NCBI RefSeq assembly: GCF_000276665.1
Contig: NW_004955502.1
Span: forward strand, 4,369,010 to 4,433,009
Length of the DNA: 64,000 nucleotides
Direction of reading: 5' to 3'
Origin: Chinchilla lanigera
Lineage: Eukaryota; Chordata; Mammalia; Rodentia; Chinchillidae
The notes below the pieces were generated by a model. That model ran no database searches. It saw only the letters and a list, made by a program, of their open reading frames with translations, and was not told where the DNA came from. The translations under genes were made by a program, and so were the position numbers. Shown in pieces: positions 24,641 to 36,721 of the stretch (positions are counted from its first letter, which is position 1; each line of letters starts with the position of its first letter).

Positions 24641-27614
24641 TATTATTTGGGATAAATATGGAATTTAAAATATATCTACATATTAAGTAATGGTTTTAAG
24701 CCATTTTTTTATTATTGTTAACATTAAAGCAACATGGAGAGTGAAATTGAAACTGGTAAGAAACTTAATTCCTAACTCCAGGGCCCTTCCTTGTGGTTTT
24801 GCACTGTTTTACTTAGGTATTTCTATCAGTCTGTGATCTTAGGATTGTGGGAGGCCAAACTGAGGATGGGATGGGAGAAAATTAATATTTATTTAGTAGT
24901 TCTTACATTTTAGGCACTATGCAGAGGATATTTTTAAACAATTCAGTCTACCCCCAAACATTTTGTAAGGCCCCAGCTGATTACACACCCTCCACTTCCT
25001 TCTTGATGTGAATTATTGGAATGCATGGAGGGTCAGTCTAATTATGCTTTTCTGAAGTGGTAAAATAGTAATTAAGCAGGGCAGCCCAAGGTCAAGGGCA
25101 ACCCCTTGACCAGCGGTCATCATTAGAATGAAATGTGTGTGTCTATGTTTTCTTAAACATACTGCCTTATTTTTCATAACTCATCAATCAAATGTACCTT
25201 TTTCCAGTCCAGTTTTTCTACTTTTCCTCTAAACAGAAGTGCTGCATATGTGAAATCTTACTAGACTTAAACACTACCTCATAAAACTACTTTTAAAAAC
25301 TACAGAGTTCACAGCCATTTTATACCTTATTACTTTCTGCCTTCATTTTAGAAAACATGCTTTCAATGTAGAATCAACTCCTATATAAGGACATTGTGAA
25401 TATGTACTTAGAAAAAAGAACTTTCCTATATCTTTCCCTGATTTATTGGTGGCCTTAGAATTTGTAGTTGTCTCCTCTGAAGAAGTGAACATTTAGGGAC
25501 AAATGAAATAATTACAACATGCCTTTATATAGCTCTTAAGAGCAAAGCCATAATTCAGGTCCAGATGGCTTTGGTTTTTCCAGCTCTGATTTGTAAACTA
25601 AAACAATATTCTCTTCTCTCTATTAATAAATAACTTCCATGCACCTGAGAAAGTAGTAAACATTAATATTAAGCAAAGATGAATTGGGGACCATGTAAAG
25701 CACACAAGCCATTATGTAGTATGGCGTTCACCCTCTAAGGTGGCACCCATGACATTTCCTGCCCGTGGGTCATGTCCTTGAACAGCCCCCTTCCACACTG
25801 CACAGGTTGATGGCCACGGGACACTGTGGAAGTGATGGTGGGCAGTGCTGAACACAGTCCTCCACCTTGCTGTCTTGGATCAACTGTTCTGAAGGCAGAG
25901 GCTGCCATGTTGTGGGGACACCGAAGCAGGCATGTGAGGAGGCCAGAATGGGAAAGGACTGAGCCTTGTGAGGGACTCTAAAATCCAGAATCATCCAGCT
26001 AAGTCACTCCTAGGTTTCTGAACAATAGAAACTGGAAGAGATAATAAATTTTTATTGTCCTTTAAGCCATTACATTTTGGAGTCATTTTAAACACAATGA
26101 TAGATAATCAGTGCATGCAGAAACTCTCGGAGTGCTGACATCACTGGGTTTTATGTCTCCCAGTCTCTGACTCTGGATTTTATCAGAATACCTTAATGAA
26201 ACTAGCTTTTGGTTTGGAATAGTTATATTAAGCCATATCTTTTTTTATGCATGGTAATTTACATAAAATTTGTTGAAATCAGTGTTAACTTAATATTCTG
26301 ACCCTCCATGCGGACATGAGATGTCAACCTTGTGTTTACAGGGAAGCTTTTACAGCTGGGAGGGTGCTTGTGTTAAGGTGGGGGAAGGACAGACAGATGG
26401 ATTACACATTCAGGACATGGTTTCCAGTATTGGCTTTGCCACTCTGACTTGCATTCACCTCACCTAGGTTGTGATAAGTAATCTGCAGCCGAGAGATTCC
26501 CAACTTAATCAGCCTACTGTGTCTCTTTCAAAACAGAAATTTTCTAATGCTCCTTTTATGATTTTGAAAAGAGCCTAACCAAGAGATGAAGGGAGGGGAG
26601 AGGGAAGAAAAGGAAAGTAGATGGAAAGAAATTGAAGAAAAAAATGAAAATAGAACTTTTGTATGGGGGAAGTGGACAAAGAGTGGGCAGGAGCAGGGAA
26701 GGAGGAGACAGGGAGGAGAGGAACAGGAGTTAAGGTGTGTTTTGTCCACGTACCAGCTCTTCACTGTAGATGTGACCATGTATACTGCAAATGTGCTCGA
26801 GAAGAGTACCACTTAGCTAATACACATTATTCAAAATAGTCAATGCATTGTTCCAACTCTAAAGTACAGAAAAGTAAAAGGAAAATGATTTACAATAATA
26901 TATATTTCAAAAGGCATTGCAATACCCTAAGTACACAATAAAATAGTTAATGCTTGTATTTATATGTAAAAGTTAACATCACTGGATTCCACAGCTATAA
27001 ATGTGGACTGATTCAGATGTTGCCTTGGCAGTATACATAGTGGCAATGTAAATATCACTGTCAGAAGAGAAGTGAATTTCTGAAATACTGGTTAAAGTTC
27101 AAACAAAGCCAAATACAGTATCCCTTTATTTTACTTGTTAATTGCATTCCTAGAAGTTTAAATTTAATAAAAATTTTACAAAATGTATCTTGCAAATTGT
27201 ACTTATGTTAAAAAAGGAGTGTCAGGAAAATATGTAAAGATTTAAGTGTTCCATTTAGTGTACCTTCCAGGTTATCTGACTCATAGCAACCTGTGCCTTT
27301 TGCTGTCTTTGTAATTCCTTAGAGAATACTTGTTGTAATGTAGATTATTCCTGTCCATAAAAATGCAAAAGTTTTTCACCAGAGGGTATATGATTTATTA
27401 TTTTTCTGTAGATATTGGCTGGTTTTGTATCTATTTTTGTAAATTTATTCCCTCATTTCTGATTGATGATTGTATGTTACTTGAATTTTTCTTATTGTAT
27501 GAGTATAATGTCAATGACTAATTGAAGACATTAGAAGAAAAATTTAAAAATTCTTGAAAAAGTTAAAATGAAAACACACCATGTCAAAATCCATGGGATA
27601 TAGCATAAGGAGTA

Positions 27615-27963
27615 TGTCTTGGTTACTTTTCTCTTGTTGCTGAGACAAAATACCTAACACCAAAAATTAAGGAAGGAAAGATTTATTTAGCTCACAGTTT
27701 GTGGAGGTTTTAGTCCATAGTTGGCTGGCTCCAAGGCAGAGTGGCACATGGCAGAGGGCAACAGTTAGTTCATGGCAGTGGAACAGCAAAGCAACAAGAG
27801 CAAAAGGAAGGAGTGGAGGCAAGCAGCCTCTTCCTCTCACTTACATATGCAAACTATCTGCCTCAAGGCAGTGCAGCACTCACACCCATGAATCAAAAAC
27901 TCTTGAAAGCCTGCCCATGACTGCATGCAGCTTTGGGGGAACACCCAGACACAAACCATAACA
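27615..27963 (-). mobile_element. Solo MaLR-like LTR with 5-bp target duplication
   Basis: The element is TG...CA-bounded; on minus it begins TGTTATGGTTTGTG and ends GTAACCAAGACA. The 5-bp duplication 'gagta' flanks it at 27610-27614 and 27964-27968. It sits in L1 ORF2 sequence, which resumes after it. No internal retroviral genes are present. Confidence 0.88.
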
Positions 27964-28436
27964 GAGTACTAGGAGGGAAACTTATAGCAATAAATTTGTA
28001 TATCAGAAAAAAAGTTTTCAAATAAACAACCTAAGAATATACCTCAAGGATTCAGAAAAGCAAGAACATACCAAATCCAAAATTCATAGAAGGAAGCAGA
28101 TAATAAAGATCAGAGCATAAATAAATAAAATTGAAATAAAAAATACAAAACATCAAGAAACAAGAGAGTTCTTTTGAAAAGATAAAATTGGCAAAACTTT
28201 AGTTTCAGTGTCAAGTGCAAAAGAGAAAAGCCAAATAAATGAAATTAGAGATGAAAAAAGAGACAAGTGATGCCACAGAAATACAAAGCACCTTAAGCAG
28301 TTAACAGTGAATAATTATAGGCTAAAACCTAGAAGAAATGGGTACATTCTTGGACAGTGTAACACACTAAGGTTGAATAAAGATAAAATAGATAATTTAA
28401 ACAGTACTGAGATTGAAGCAGTGAAATCTTAAGTAT

Positions 28437-28833
28437 TGGTTAGTTTTCCTGTTGCTAGGACAAAATAAGGGGCTGCTACACCCTAGGGTAGGAGGAGTTA
28501 ATTTTGGCTCCTAGTGTCAGAGGTTTTAGTCCACAGTTACCTGGCTGCCAGAGAGAAGTATCATGACAGAAGCATCAGGGTAGAAGAAAGCTGCTTCCTT
28601 GATGGTGCCTCAGAAACACAGTACAAGGGAAAAGCCCAGGAAGAAGGGGCTGTGGATGAATTACAGTCCCCAAGATCATGCTGTCTTGACTCACGTCCTC
28701 CAACTACGCAGGTCCCACCTCCTAATACCTTATTCACCATCCAGGTTAACCTATAGATGAGTACCCTTACAATCTGGTCACCTCACCGGGAGTCTCCTAG
28801 TCCAGTCAAGTTGATCATCATGATTAACCATCA
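28437..28833 (-). mobile_element. Diverged MaLR-like LTR inside L1
   Basis: On plus it opens 'ttggttagttttcctgttgc' and closes 'gattaaccatcaca', a diverged relative of the other LTRs. L1 sequence is present on both sides. I could not identify a target duplication. Confidence 0.55.
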
Positions 28834-29886
28834 CACTTCCCACTGAAAGAAGTCCAGAGGCTGATGGCTTTACAGCCAAATTCACAAAACATCAGAAAAG
28901 AATTAATTCCAATTCTTCCTGAACTATTCCAAAAATAGAAAAGGAAGGAACTCAGTCAAACTATTTTATAAGGCAAACATTATCCTGATGTCAAAAGCAG
29001 ACAGAGACACAACAAAAAACCCTAACAGATCAGTATTTCTGATAAACATACATTCTAAAAGTTTTCAACCACATACAATACTAGCAAATGGAAGTCAAGA
29101 GCATATACTCAGAGATCAAGGGGATTCATTTCAGGGGTGCAAGGATAGTTTAACATTCACAAATCATTGAATGTGATATACCATGTCAATAGAAGGAAGA
29201 ACAGAATCTCTACGATCTTCTCAGTAGATGCAGAAAAAGTGTGTGATAAGATTCCACACACTTTTGTGGTAGAGCCTCTCAGTACATTAGCTATAGAAAG
29301 GATGTACCTCAAAATGCTGAAAGCTCCATATGAAAAATTCACAGCCAATATTATATTGAATGGGAAAGAGATGAAATCATTTCCTTTAAGATCTGGAACA
29401 AGACAAGGCTGTCCACTTTCATCATTCTTGTTAAATACAGTTAGCAGTCTTAAGAATAATGAAGCAAAAGAAGTTAGGCAAAGAACAACAACAACAAAAA
29501 GAGCATCAGAATTGAGGGGGAGGAAGTCACATATTCCATGCTTGCAGCTGACATAATTTTATACATAGAAAAATCTAAATACTCTATCAAGAAGCTACTA
29601 GAACTAATAAATGGATCTGGTAAGTTTCAGCATACAAAATCACCACATGAAAAATACAGTAACATTTTGTGCACTGGTAATGAACTTTCTAAAAAAAAGA
29701 ACTCAAGAAGGCAATCATACTCACAATAGCTAAAAAAGTTAAAATACTTAGGGATAATTTTAACTAAAGAAATGAAAGATCCCTACAATAAAAATCATAA
29801 AACACTAATGAAGAAAATTATAGACACAAAATGAAAAAGTTCATGGATCAGAATAATCAACAATGTTAAAATAATCATACTACCCA

Positions 29887-30688
29887 TGTAACAGTAAGAA
29901 GAAACACTGAAATGACACCCAGGATTTGGAGGCAGATTTATTTATATAGAGGGGAACTGATTGTGATCATTCCTAAAATATTAGGCCCCAATCTCTGGTG
30001 GTCTAGGGCTTTTAACATGATGCACAAGCAAGAGTATAAAAGAAGTACAAAGGCAAGACAGAACAGCCTGGCAGTTCTTCTGATTAGCTAGCAGGGTGAG
30101 ATCACTGGTTACAAGGGTAGATTAATGATCTTCATTTCATGAAGCTTGTGTCTTGGTTGCTTTTCTCTTATTGCTGGGACAAAATATCTGACACTGAAAA
30201 TTAAGGAAGGAAAGGTTTATGTAGCTCACAGTTTGTGGAGGTTTCAGTCCATACTTGGCTGGCACCAGGGCAGGGTGGCACATGGCAGAGGGCAACAGTT
30301 CATGGAGGTGGAAAACAGCAAAAGCAACAAGAGCAAAAGGGAAGAGCTGTGGCAAGCAGCCTCTTTCCCTCCCTTACACTGTATGTAAACTCCCCACCCC
30401 AGGGTGGGTGTAGCACTCACACCCGTAATCCTAGCATTGGATCATAGTTCAATCATAAATCCTAGAAGCCCGCCCCATGACTGCATGAGGATTTGGGCAG
30501 TCATCCACACACAAACCATAACACTTGGTACAATAGTAGAATCAAGCATCCTGCATGTTCAGTTACACCCTCTTAATTACAGAGATTAGGAAAGTAATTA
30601 CAAAGCCATGGAGCAGTTACAAAGCTAGGCAATTTCAAAAGAACAAAGTTTTAAAAAGAACAATTTCTCTTGGACAGTTTTTCCCTTT
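29887..30688. mobile_element. LTR-like insertion in L1, itself split by another LTR
   Basis: L1 ORF2 reads '..actaccca' and resumes 'taccca|aagcaatctacag', leaving the direct repeat 'taccca' at 29881-29886 and 30689-30694. The inserted DNA (about 427 bp once the nested LTR is removed) starts TGTAACAG and has a TATA-like 'gtataaaag' near 30033. The 6-bp duplication suggests an LTR element, but its 3' end does not read CA, so the class is uncertain. Confidence 0.5.
30149..30523 (-). mobile_element. Solo MaLR-like LTR nested in another insertion
   Basis: Same family as 27615-27963. On minus it runs from TGTTATGGTTTGTG to GCAACCAAGACA. A short 'cttg' direct repeat flanks it (30145-30148 and 30524-30527). 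It lies inside the 29887-30688 insertion, making a three-level nest in the L1. Confidence 0.85.
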
Positions 30689-30849
30689 TACCCAAAGCAA
30701 TCTACAGATTTAATGCAATCCCCATGAAAATACCAATGACATTCTTCCCAGAAATAGAAAAAAATCCTAAAATTCACATAGAACCATGAAAGACTCAGAA
30801 TAACCAAAATGACCCTGAAGAAGAACAAAACCAAAACCAAAACCAAAAT

Positions 30850-30879
30850 CAACAATAACAACAACAACAACAACAACAA
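30850..30879 (+). repeat. (AAC)n microsatellite
   Basis: About ten aac units inside L1 ORF2-derived sequence, preceded by (aaaacc)n at 30827-30848. Confidence 0.9.
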
Positions 30880-32284
30880 AACCTAAAAGAATCACTAACC
30901 TGACTTCAGAACGTACTACGGAGTTATAGTAGTAACAAAAAACAGCATGGTACTGGCATAAAAATTGACGCATACACAAATGAAAACAGAGTACCTAGAA
31001 ATGAATCCGCATGATACAACCAACTCATTTTTGGCAAAGGCACTGAGAATATGCATTGGAGAAAGGACAATATATTCATTTAATATATATACATTTGTAC
31101 AGTATACATAAAATATATGTATATTTATATAGAAGAATGAAACTAGATTCTATGTCTCAGTATACATAAAATTGGCTCAAAATGGATCAAAGACCTAATT
31201 AAGATCTGAAATGATAAACATCCTGTAAGAAAATAAGGAAAATGCTTCAACAAATTGGTGTAGGAAAAGATTTTTGGATAGGACACCAAAGCACAAAATG
31301 GGAGATAATTTGCAAAGTATTCATCTGATGAGGGATTGATATCCAGAAAATATAAGGAATTTAAAAACAACACCCCTCCAAATAATCCAATTAAGAAATG
31401 GGCTAAAGAGCTGAATAGGCATTTCTCAAAAGAAGACATAAATGGCCAACCAGAACATTACAGTATATGAAAAATGCTTAATATTGTTAATCATCAAGAA
31501 GTGCAAATCAAAGCACAATGAGCTATTGTCTTATCCCATTTGGAATAGCTATTATCAGAAAGAAAAAAATGCTGGCATGAATGCAGGGAAGAGAGAATTA
31601 GTATCGCTATCATGAAAAATAACATAGAGATTCCTAAAAAAACCCTAAGTAGAAATACAGCGTGACAGAGAAATTTCACTCATGGCTATATATCCAGAGG
31701 AAGTAAAATCATTACATTAAGGAGCTATGAGCACTCCTGTGTTTATTGCAGCATTATTCATAGCAGCCCAAATCTGGAATTAACCAAGGTGTCTGTCAGT
31801 GGAAGAATGGATATCACTGAATACTATTCTGCCATAAAAAGAATGAAACCCTGGCATTTATAGCAATATGGATGGAACCGGAGGTCATTCAGTGAAATAA
31901 GCCAGAAACAAATACCACATGGTCTCACTTATTTATGAAAACAAAACAGTGGATCTCAAAGGTAGAGGAATTGGTAATGGTGCATAGGACACAGAGTTAG
32001 ATAGGGGACAATAAAATACCAGCAGACAGGAGGAATTAGTTTTGTAGCACAGGGGAATACAGGTTAAAAAAAATCCAGGACTTATTTTAAAACTAATAGA
32101 AGAATATGAAGGTTCCCAGTGTATAGTCATGACTGGGTTATTTTTTTTTTAACAAATAAATAGATATATTTTGTATCCTTCTAGAAAGAATTAATACATT
32201 AGATTATGAGAGCTAACGGAGCAAGTGCATTTTCAAAGTTAAATTTTATAAACAATATAAAAATATTAAGTGCTCACAAAATGT

Positions 32285-32455
32285 ATGAGGTGTCATAAAA
32301 ATACAGCATGTATTTGAACAAAAATGATTATAGTAGAAGATACATTGCCGTTATTTTCTCTCCAAAAACTCCCCTCAGTTTGGACACCCCCACCCCATCA
32401 TTCTTGACGCTCTCTGAAGCAGTTCTGGAAGTCCTCCTTTGTATCTTTAGTTACA
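32285..32455. mobile_element. Mariner-like remnant, left arm only
   Basis: The terminal repeat 'gaggtgtcataaaaatacag' is followed by 'ctctgaagcagttctggaag', the inverted C-terminal transposase stretch seen in the other two copies. The central and right parts are absent. Confidence 0.65.
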
Positions 32456-32710
32456 CAGTCAAGTCATGACTGCTTGAGGAATGGAGGTACTTGTGACCCT
32501 TACTGGACCACTGCACGTTGTATACATGTATTGAACTACTGTGCAATAAACCATAAAGATGTACAAACACTGTATCTGAAAAACAATAAGGAAGTCTTGT
32601 TTGGAACAAATACTGTTGTGTAGTATTGTCCTGCATGTTATGGAATGGCCCTTGTCACTGTATATTAGCATGCTCCCCATTATTGTAGCAGTTTAAAGGT
32701 GCTCCTGCTG

Positions 32711-32800
32711 GCTGGGGTGTAGCTCTGGAGCAGAGTGCGTGCCCTGTGCACACAAGGCCTTGGTTGCATCTCCATCTCCATCACCGCAGCTCGGGGGTCT
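32711..32800 (+). repeat. ID-like SINE, old
   Basis: 'gctggggtgtagctctggag' and 'cacaaggccttggttgcatc' are a degenerate ID head and B-box region. Confidence 0.55.
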
Positions 32801-33049
32801 CCTAGCCCCCCAATCACAAAGTATATAGTATGAGAAAGTATCGCCTCACTGAGAATTGTTGTTGAAAATGTTGAACTTTATTGAGCTTTATCAGGGAATA
32901 GCTATGCTAAAAAAACTCCCATCTATTCTAACTTTTAAATTTTCTGAATGTTCTCACTCTTTCGTTCTGCAAAGGAAAGGGCTACCTGGAAAGAACCACC
33001 CTTCCCGGCATAGTTTAGACAAGACGTGCTGGCCACGGTTGCTCAAGAC

Positions 33050-33195
33050 TCCTGTGAGGCTTGCAGGGAGAGCCTGTGTTTATCTGTCTCTTCGAGCCCA
33101 CCTCACTTCCTTAGACACTGCTCACTCATGAGCAGTCTCTCTGCTGTTATTTTCTGAATAAGATTTTACCCTTCCTCAATCGTCTGGTACGTTTT
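33050..33195 (+). repeat. Possible LTR 3' end
   Basis: 'tcttcgagcccacctcactt' followed by 'gaataagattttacccttcc' resembles the R/U5 part of a retroviral LTR. A comparable stretch lies at 60680-60830. No ends or duplication were found. Confidence 0.3.
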
Positions 33196-33199
33196 GTTT

Positions 33200-33545
33200 G
33201 CTCTGAGCTCCACCTCCCCTAAATTATATGTATATATGCATTCTTTCTTGATTAAATTTTAAAAATTAGAACATGTTTGCAATAGACAGTGTAAGTTTCC
33301 ATTCCTTGTGAGAATAACACATCTTAACTCCTTTTTTCCATCCACTTTCCCTTCCCCTTCTCCCACCCCCCAACTCTTCACTCCCTTCCCTTTTGAGAGA
33401 GATACATCTTTCTACTTCCTATCTTTTATTTTGCTCTGTGCTTATAATCTGGGTTTCTCATAGAAGAGAAACGGTGTGATATTTAAACTTGTGTGTCTGA
33501 TTTATTTCACTTAAAACTATGGTCTCAAGTTGCATTCTTCATGTA
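33200..33545 (-). repeat. L1 3'UTR-like fragment, reverse
   Basis: On minus it reads 'agtgaaataaatcagacaca' within an L1 3'UTR-like context. The plus strand is pyrimidine-rich (33325-33400). Confidence 0.55.
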
Positions 33546-34802
33546 TTCTCTAACTCAGTCAGGACACACAGGGGGCTTAGGGAGGAATAGAAGGGAAGAC
33601 TGTTTCATTAGCTCCTGGATCTCCACTTGCAAAATGAGAACTGTCCTGCCTTCTATAGGAACATAGTAAAGAACGAAGCCGAACATGAAATAAGCAAGCA
33701 AAAATAAGTACATGTAATTATTTGTATTTTGAAGAAACTCAAGCTGTGATCATCTATGAAAATCAGACTAATCTATGTTGGAGATACTAGTCCGGCTTCT
33801 AGAGTCTTTTCAAAGCATGACCTTAAGCAATTTTGACTGAACTGCAAAGATCAAAGTAAGAGCCACTTTTAAGAAAATACAATTTGTACAAATTTTGAAA
33901 ATTGTTTATTTCAAAAAAGATTTTCACCAGAATATCATGAAAACACTGAAGTTATGCTCAATGAGAGTTTTCTTAAATGTAACAAATATTCAATAGTTTA
34001 GATGAACCTAAAGTTGATTTAAAAGTCAAAGATGCATCTTATAGGATGTTTACAATGTTTTTTTTTTTGTGGAGTTTTTCTCTTCCAGTAAATGAAAGAA
34101 ATGCAATATGGGTAGGCATTCTGGAAGATAATGCATTTACTTTTGTGAAGGTAGGAAGTTATAAAATCTAATGAATCCGATCTACAATGGAGTCTCTCTC
34201 TTTGCTTGGAAGTGCCTGTGCCGGGAAAATATGGTCCTGGAGGACAGAGCCCTGATCTATTTAGTAGCACCTTGCATAGAATATTTAGCAATGTGGCCAT
34301 AGGATTTAGCTTGGCCTGTGAATGAAGTCTTATAATTAGGAGTCTGATAGTACTGCTCTGTTGGTGAGTACAAGTTTTTAGAGCAGGCAAAAAGAGGTAT
34401 AACAAAATAGCTAAGGGTCGGGACATGTCCCAGACACCTGGAATAAAGTGCGTTCTGGTCAGATTGTACCTCTGATATCCTAAAAGTTAATGGAGTTTAA
34501 TTCATGTCAGGAAAATTGTGAAAAAGCTTGAGATGAGTTTAAAACAGTATTGAGAGTCTTTTCAACAGAATGCTGAGCATCATGGCGCAGGCCTTCGGGG
34601 ATATCCAAGTTTGGAGGATGCTGCACTTTGTATTTTCTCTGACTGGAGTATTTTACCACAGGAGCTGTAGAGAATGAATTATGGACTAATGCCACTCCAT
34701 GGAGATGAAAGTGAATTTTATCTGATGAAGATATTTTATTGCCCAGTGGACTTTTTACCAGCTTTGCAAATTTGTATCAACATTCCTGATTGCCTGTATC
34801 TA

Positions 34803-35216
34803 GACTTGGCAAACTTTTTGGAAAAGGGGCAAACAGTAAATATTTTAAACTGTATTCACCATATAATACATATTACTGCTACTCAGGTTTGCTATTGTAG
34901 CTCTATAGGAGTCATAGACTATATATGAATGGACATGACTGTATTCAATAAAACTTTACTTAGAGGCACTAGAATTTAATTAAATATAAGTTGTTTCATA
35001 CTGGGAATCGCACTTAGGACCTTGCACTTGCCAGGCAGGCACTGTGTCACTGAGCTATATGCCTGGCCTATACATATAATTTTTACATGTCAGAAAATAG
35101 AATATTTTGATCTTTTCCAACCATATGGAAATATTTAAAAAATGCCTAACTTTCATGCTGTACAAAAACAGGTGTTAGTCTGGATCTGGCTAATGGGTCT
35201 ATAGTTTAGCAACTCT
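34803..35216. repeat. Ancient hAT-like element split by an ID
   Basis: 'cttggcaaactttttggaaa', 'gtaaatattttaaactgtat' and 'caataaaactttacttagag', then after the ID, 'acaaaaacaggtgttagtc'. This is the reverse orientation of the piece at 7330-7480. An older ID (about 34996-35073) interrupts it. Confidence 0.6.
34996..35073 (-). repeat. ID SINE, older
   Basis: 'catactgggaatcgcactta', 'ccttgcacttgccaggcagg' and 'ctgagctatatgcctggcc' form a reverse ID element inserted in the hAT-like repeat. Confidence 0.8.
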
Positions 35217-35375
35217 TTGGCTTATATTTAGTCTACTGTTTGGGTTCTCTTTTGAACTAATGACAGCAACTTACTGAATTCTTTATTAACTATTGAGGTA
35301 AATAAAATCTTCAGCATGCATTCATTTTATATTGAGATAAGAGTCATAATTTTACTCCTTTAAAATTTATTCTTT

Positions 35376-35465
35376 GGGCTGGGGATGCGGCTCAAGGGTG
35401 GAGTGCTTCCCTCGCTTGCACAAAATCCTGAGTTTGACTCCTAGCCCTCAAAAAAATAAAAAAAC
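35376..35465 (+). repeat. ID SINE, older variant
   Basis: 'gggctggggatgcggctcaa' and 'gtttgactcctagccctc', then an A-rich tail. Confidence 0.8.
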
Positions 35466-35698
35466 AAATACAAATTTTAAAAAGTAAAACGTTGTTCTTC
35501 AGTATTGGCCAAAGGCAACTACTAAAACTCAGTTGAGGTGTGTGTAGACTATGAGTTAAAGGGATGAAAGATTCTGTGCCCCAGGTGAAAACTTGTAGAA
35601 CTTCCTCACTACGTATGCCCTTCTGCAAAGGAACGAGGTCCATTGGAAGAAGAATGCACAGGGTGAACTAAAAAAACTTTCCATGTGATTTAAGATGC

Positions 35699-36074
35699 TG
35701 TTATGGTTTGTGCCTAGATGTCCCCCAAAGCCTCATGCAGTCAGGTGATGGGCTTCTAGAGTTTTTGACTGACTCATGGTCTAATACTTGGGTTATGGGT
35801 GTGAGTGCTATACCCCCTCTGGGGCGGGCAGCCTGCATGCAACAGGAGGGAGGGAAAGAGGCTTGCTCTCTGCTGCTCCTCCCTTTTTGCTCTTGTTGCT
35901 TTTTCTCTTTTCCTCTGCCATGAACTGTTGCCCTCTACCATGTGCCACTCTGCCTTGAAGCCAGCTGAGTATGGGCTGAAACCTCCACAAACTGTCAGCT
36001 AAATAAACTTTTCCTTCCTTAATTTTGGATGTCAGGTATCTTGTCTCAGCAGTGAGAGAAAAGTAACCAAGACA
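35699..36074 (+). mobile_element. Solo MaLR-like LTR with perfect 5-bp target duplication
   Basis: The best-preserved member: TGTTATGGTTTGTG ... GTAACCAAGACA, with the poly(A) signal 'aataaa' at 36001-36006 in sense. The 5-bp duplication 'gatgc' is at 35694-35698 and 36075-36079. Overlapping ORFs on both strands are shadows of the LTR. Confidence 0.92.
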
Positions 36075-36180
36075 GATGCATTCAGGATTGACAGCCAGTG
36101 AACCTGAGGGGACAGTTTTTAAAAACTTTTGATAAATCAAAAGTAAGTTGTTATTTTAGTATATAAAGCATGCAACAGAG

Positions 36181-36270
36181 GAGTGTGGATGTAACTGAGC
36201 AACAGAGCACTTGCCTAGCAAGTGTGAGGCTTTGTGTTTGATTCCCAGCACTAGAAACAAAACAATAAAT
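36181..36270 (+). repeat. ID SINE, older variant
   Basis: 'gagtgtggatgtaactgag', 'cttgcctagcaagtgtgagg' and 'gattcccagcactag', with an A-rich tail. Confidence 0.8.
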
Positions 36271-36612
36271 AATAGAACTTCTGTGATATTATTAATAATG
36301 TGTGTGATATTCTTTTTGTATAAGGCACAACTGAAAGATTAATTATATGAAACAAAAGATTATCAATTAACTTAATTAATCTTTCCTTACAGTTTTTCTA
36401 ATTGGTTGGAACTTCACAATTTAAGGTCACTGCTAAACAATTCAGTATACATTTTATTTATGTAAACTCCCTTCATTCCATGGAGATTTTGATGGCCAGT
36501 TAAAGACGTGGCACTGTGAACAGCAATGTGTGAGGGGCTATGACTTTCGACTTCCTCAGAGAATTCTTTGTTTTATGAAGGAAAAGGCTTGGAGAGTCTC
36601 TTTTAACTTCTT

Positions 36613-36721
36613 TCTTTCTTTTTTTTTTTTTTTTTGGTTTTTCTCCGGTACCAGGAACCGAACTCACGACCTTGTGCTTGCCAGGCAGGCGCTTTTGCCG
36701 CAGAGCTAAATCCCCAGCCCC
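36613..36721 (-). repeat. ID SINE, young subfamily
   Basis: T-rich head on plus, then 'ttctccggtaccaggaacc' and 'gagctaaatccccagcccc'. A perfect 15-bp target duplication, 'ctcttttaacttctt', lies at 36598-36612 and 36722-36736. Confidence 0.95.

Larger units (their letters stand above)
27540..32150 (+). mobile_element. Decayed full-sense L1 (ORF2 to 3'UTR) carrying nested LTR insertions
   Basis: Plus-strand ORF2 remnants run in order: an endonuclease-RT linker (27970-28435), the reverse-transcriptase region (28840-29880; 29167-29440 encodes 'FSVDAEKVCDKIPH' and 'SGTRQGCPLSSF'), the C-terminal part (30690-31560) and a 3'UTR (31560-32150; 'agtgaaataagccagaaac'). The RT frame has stops and shifts, and the catalytic-box region near 29538-29570 ('AADIILYIE') keeps only a changed form of the usual FADD-type motif. 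Four LTR-like elements interrupt it (27615-27963, 28437-28833, 29887-30688 and, nested in that, 30149-30523). It cannot be functional. Confidence 0.88.

Noticed and set aside
29167..29556. Possible active reverse transcriptase gene
   Set aside because: It is an L1 ORF2 fragment with stops, frameshifts and nested insertions; not functional.
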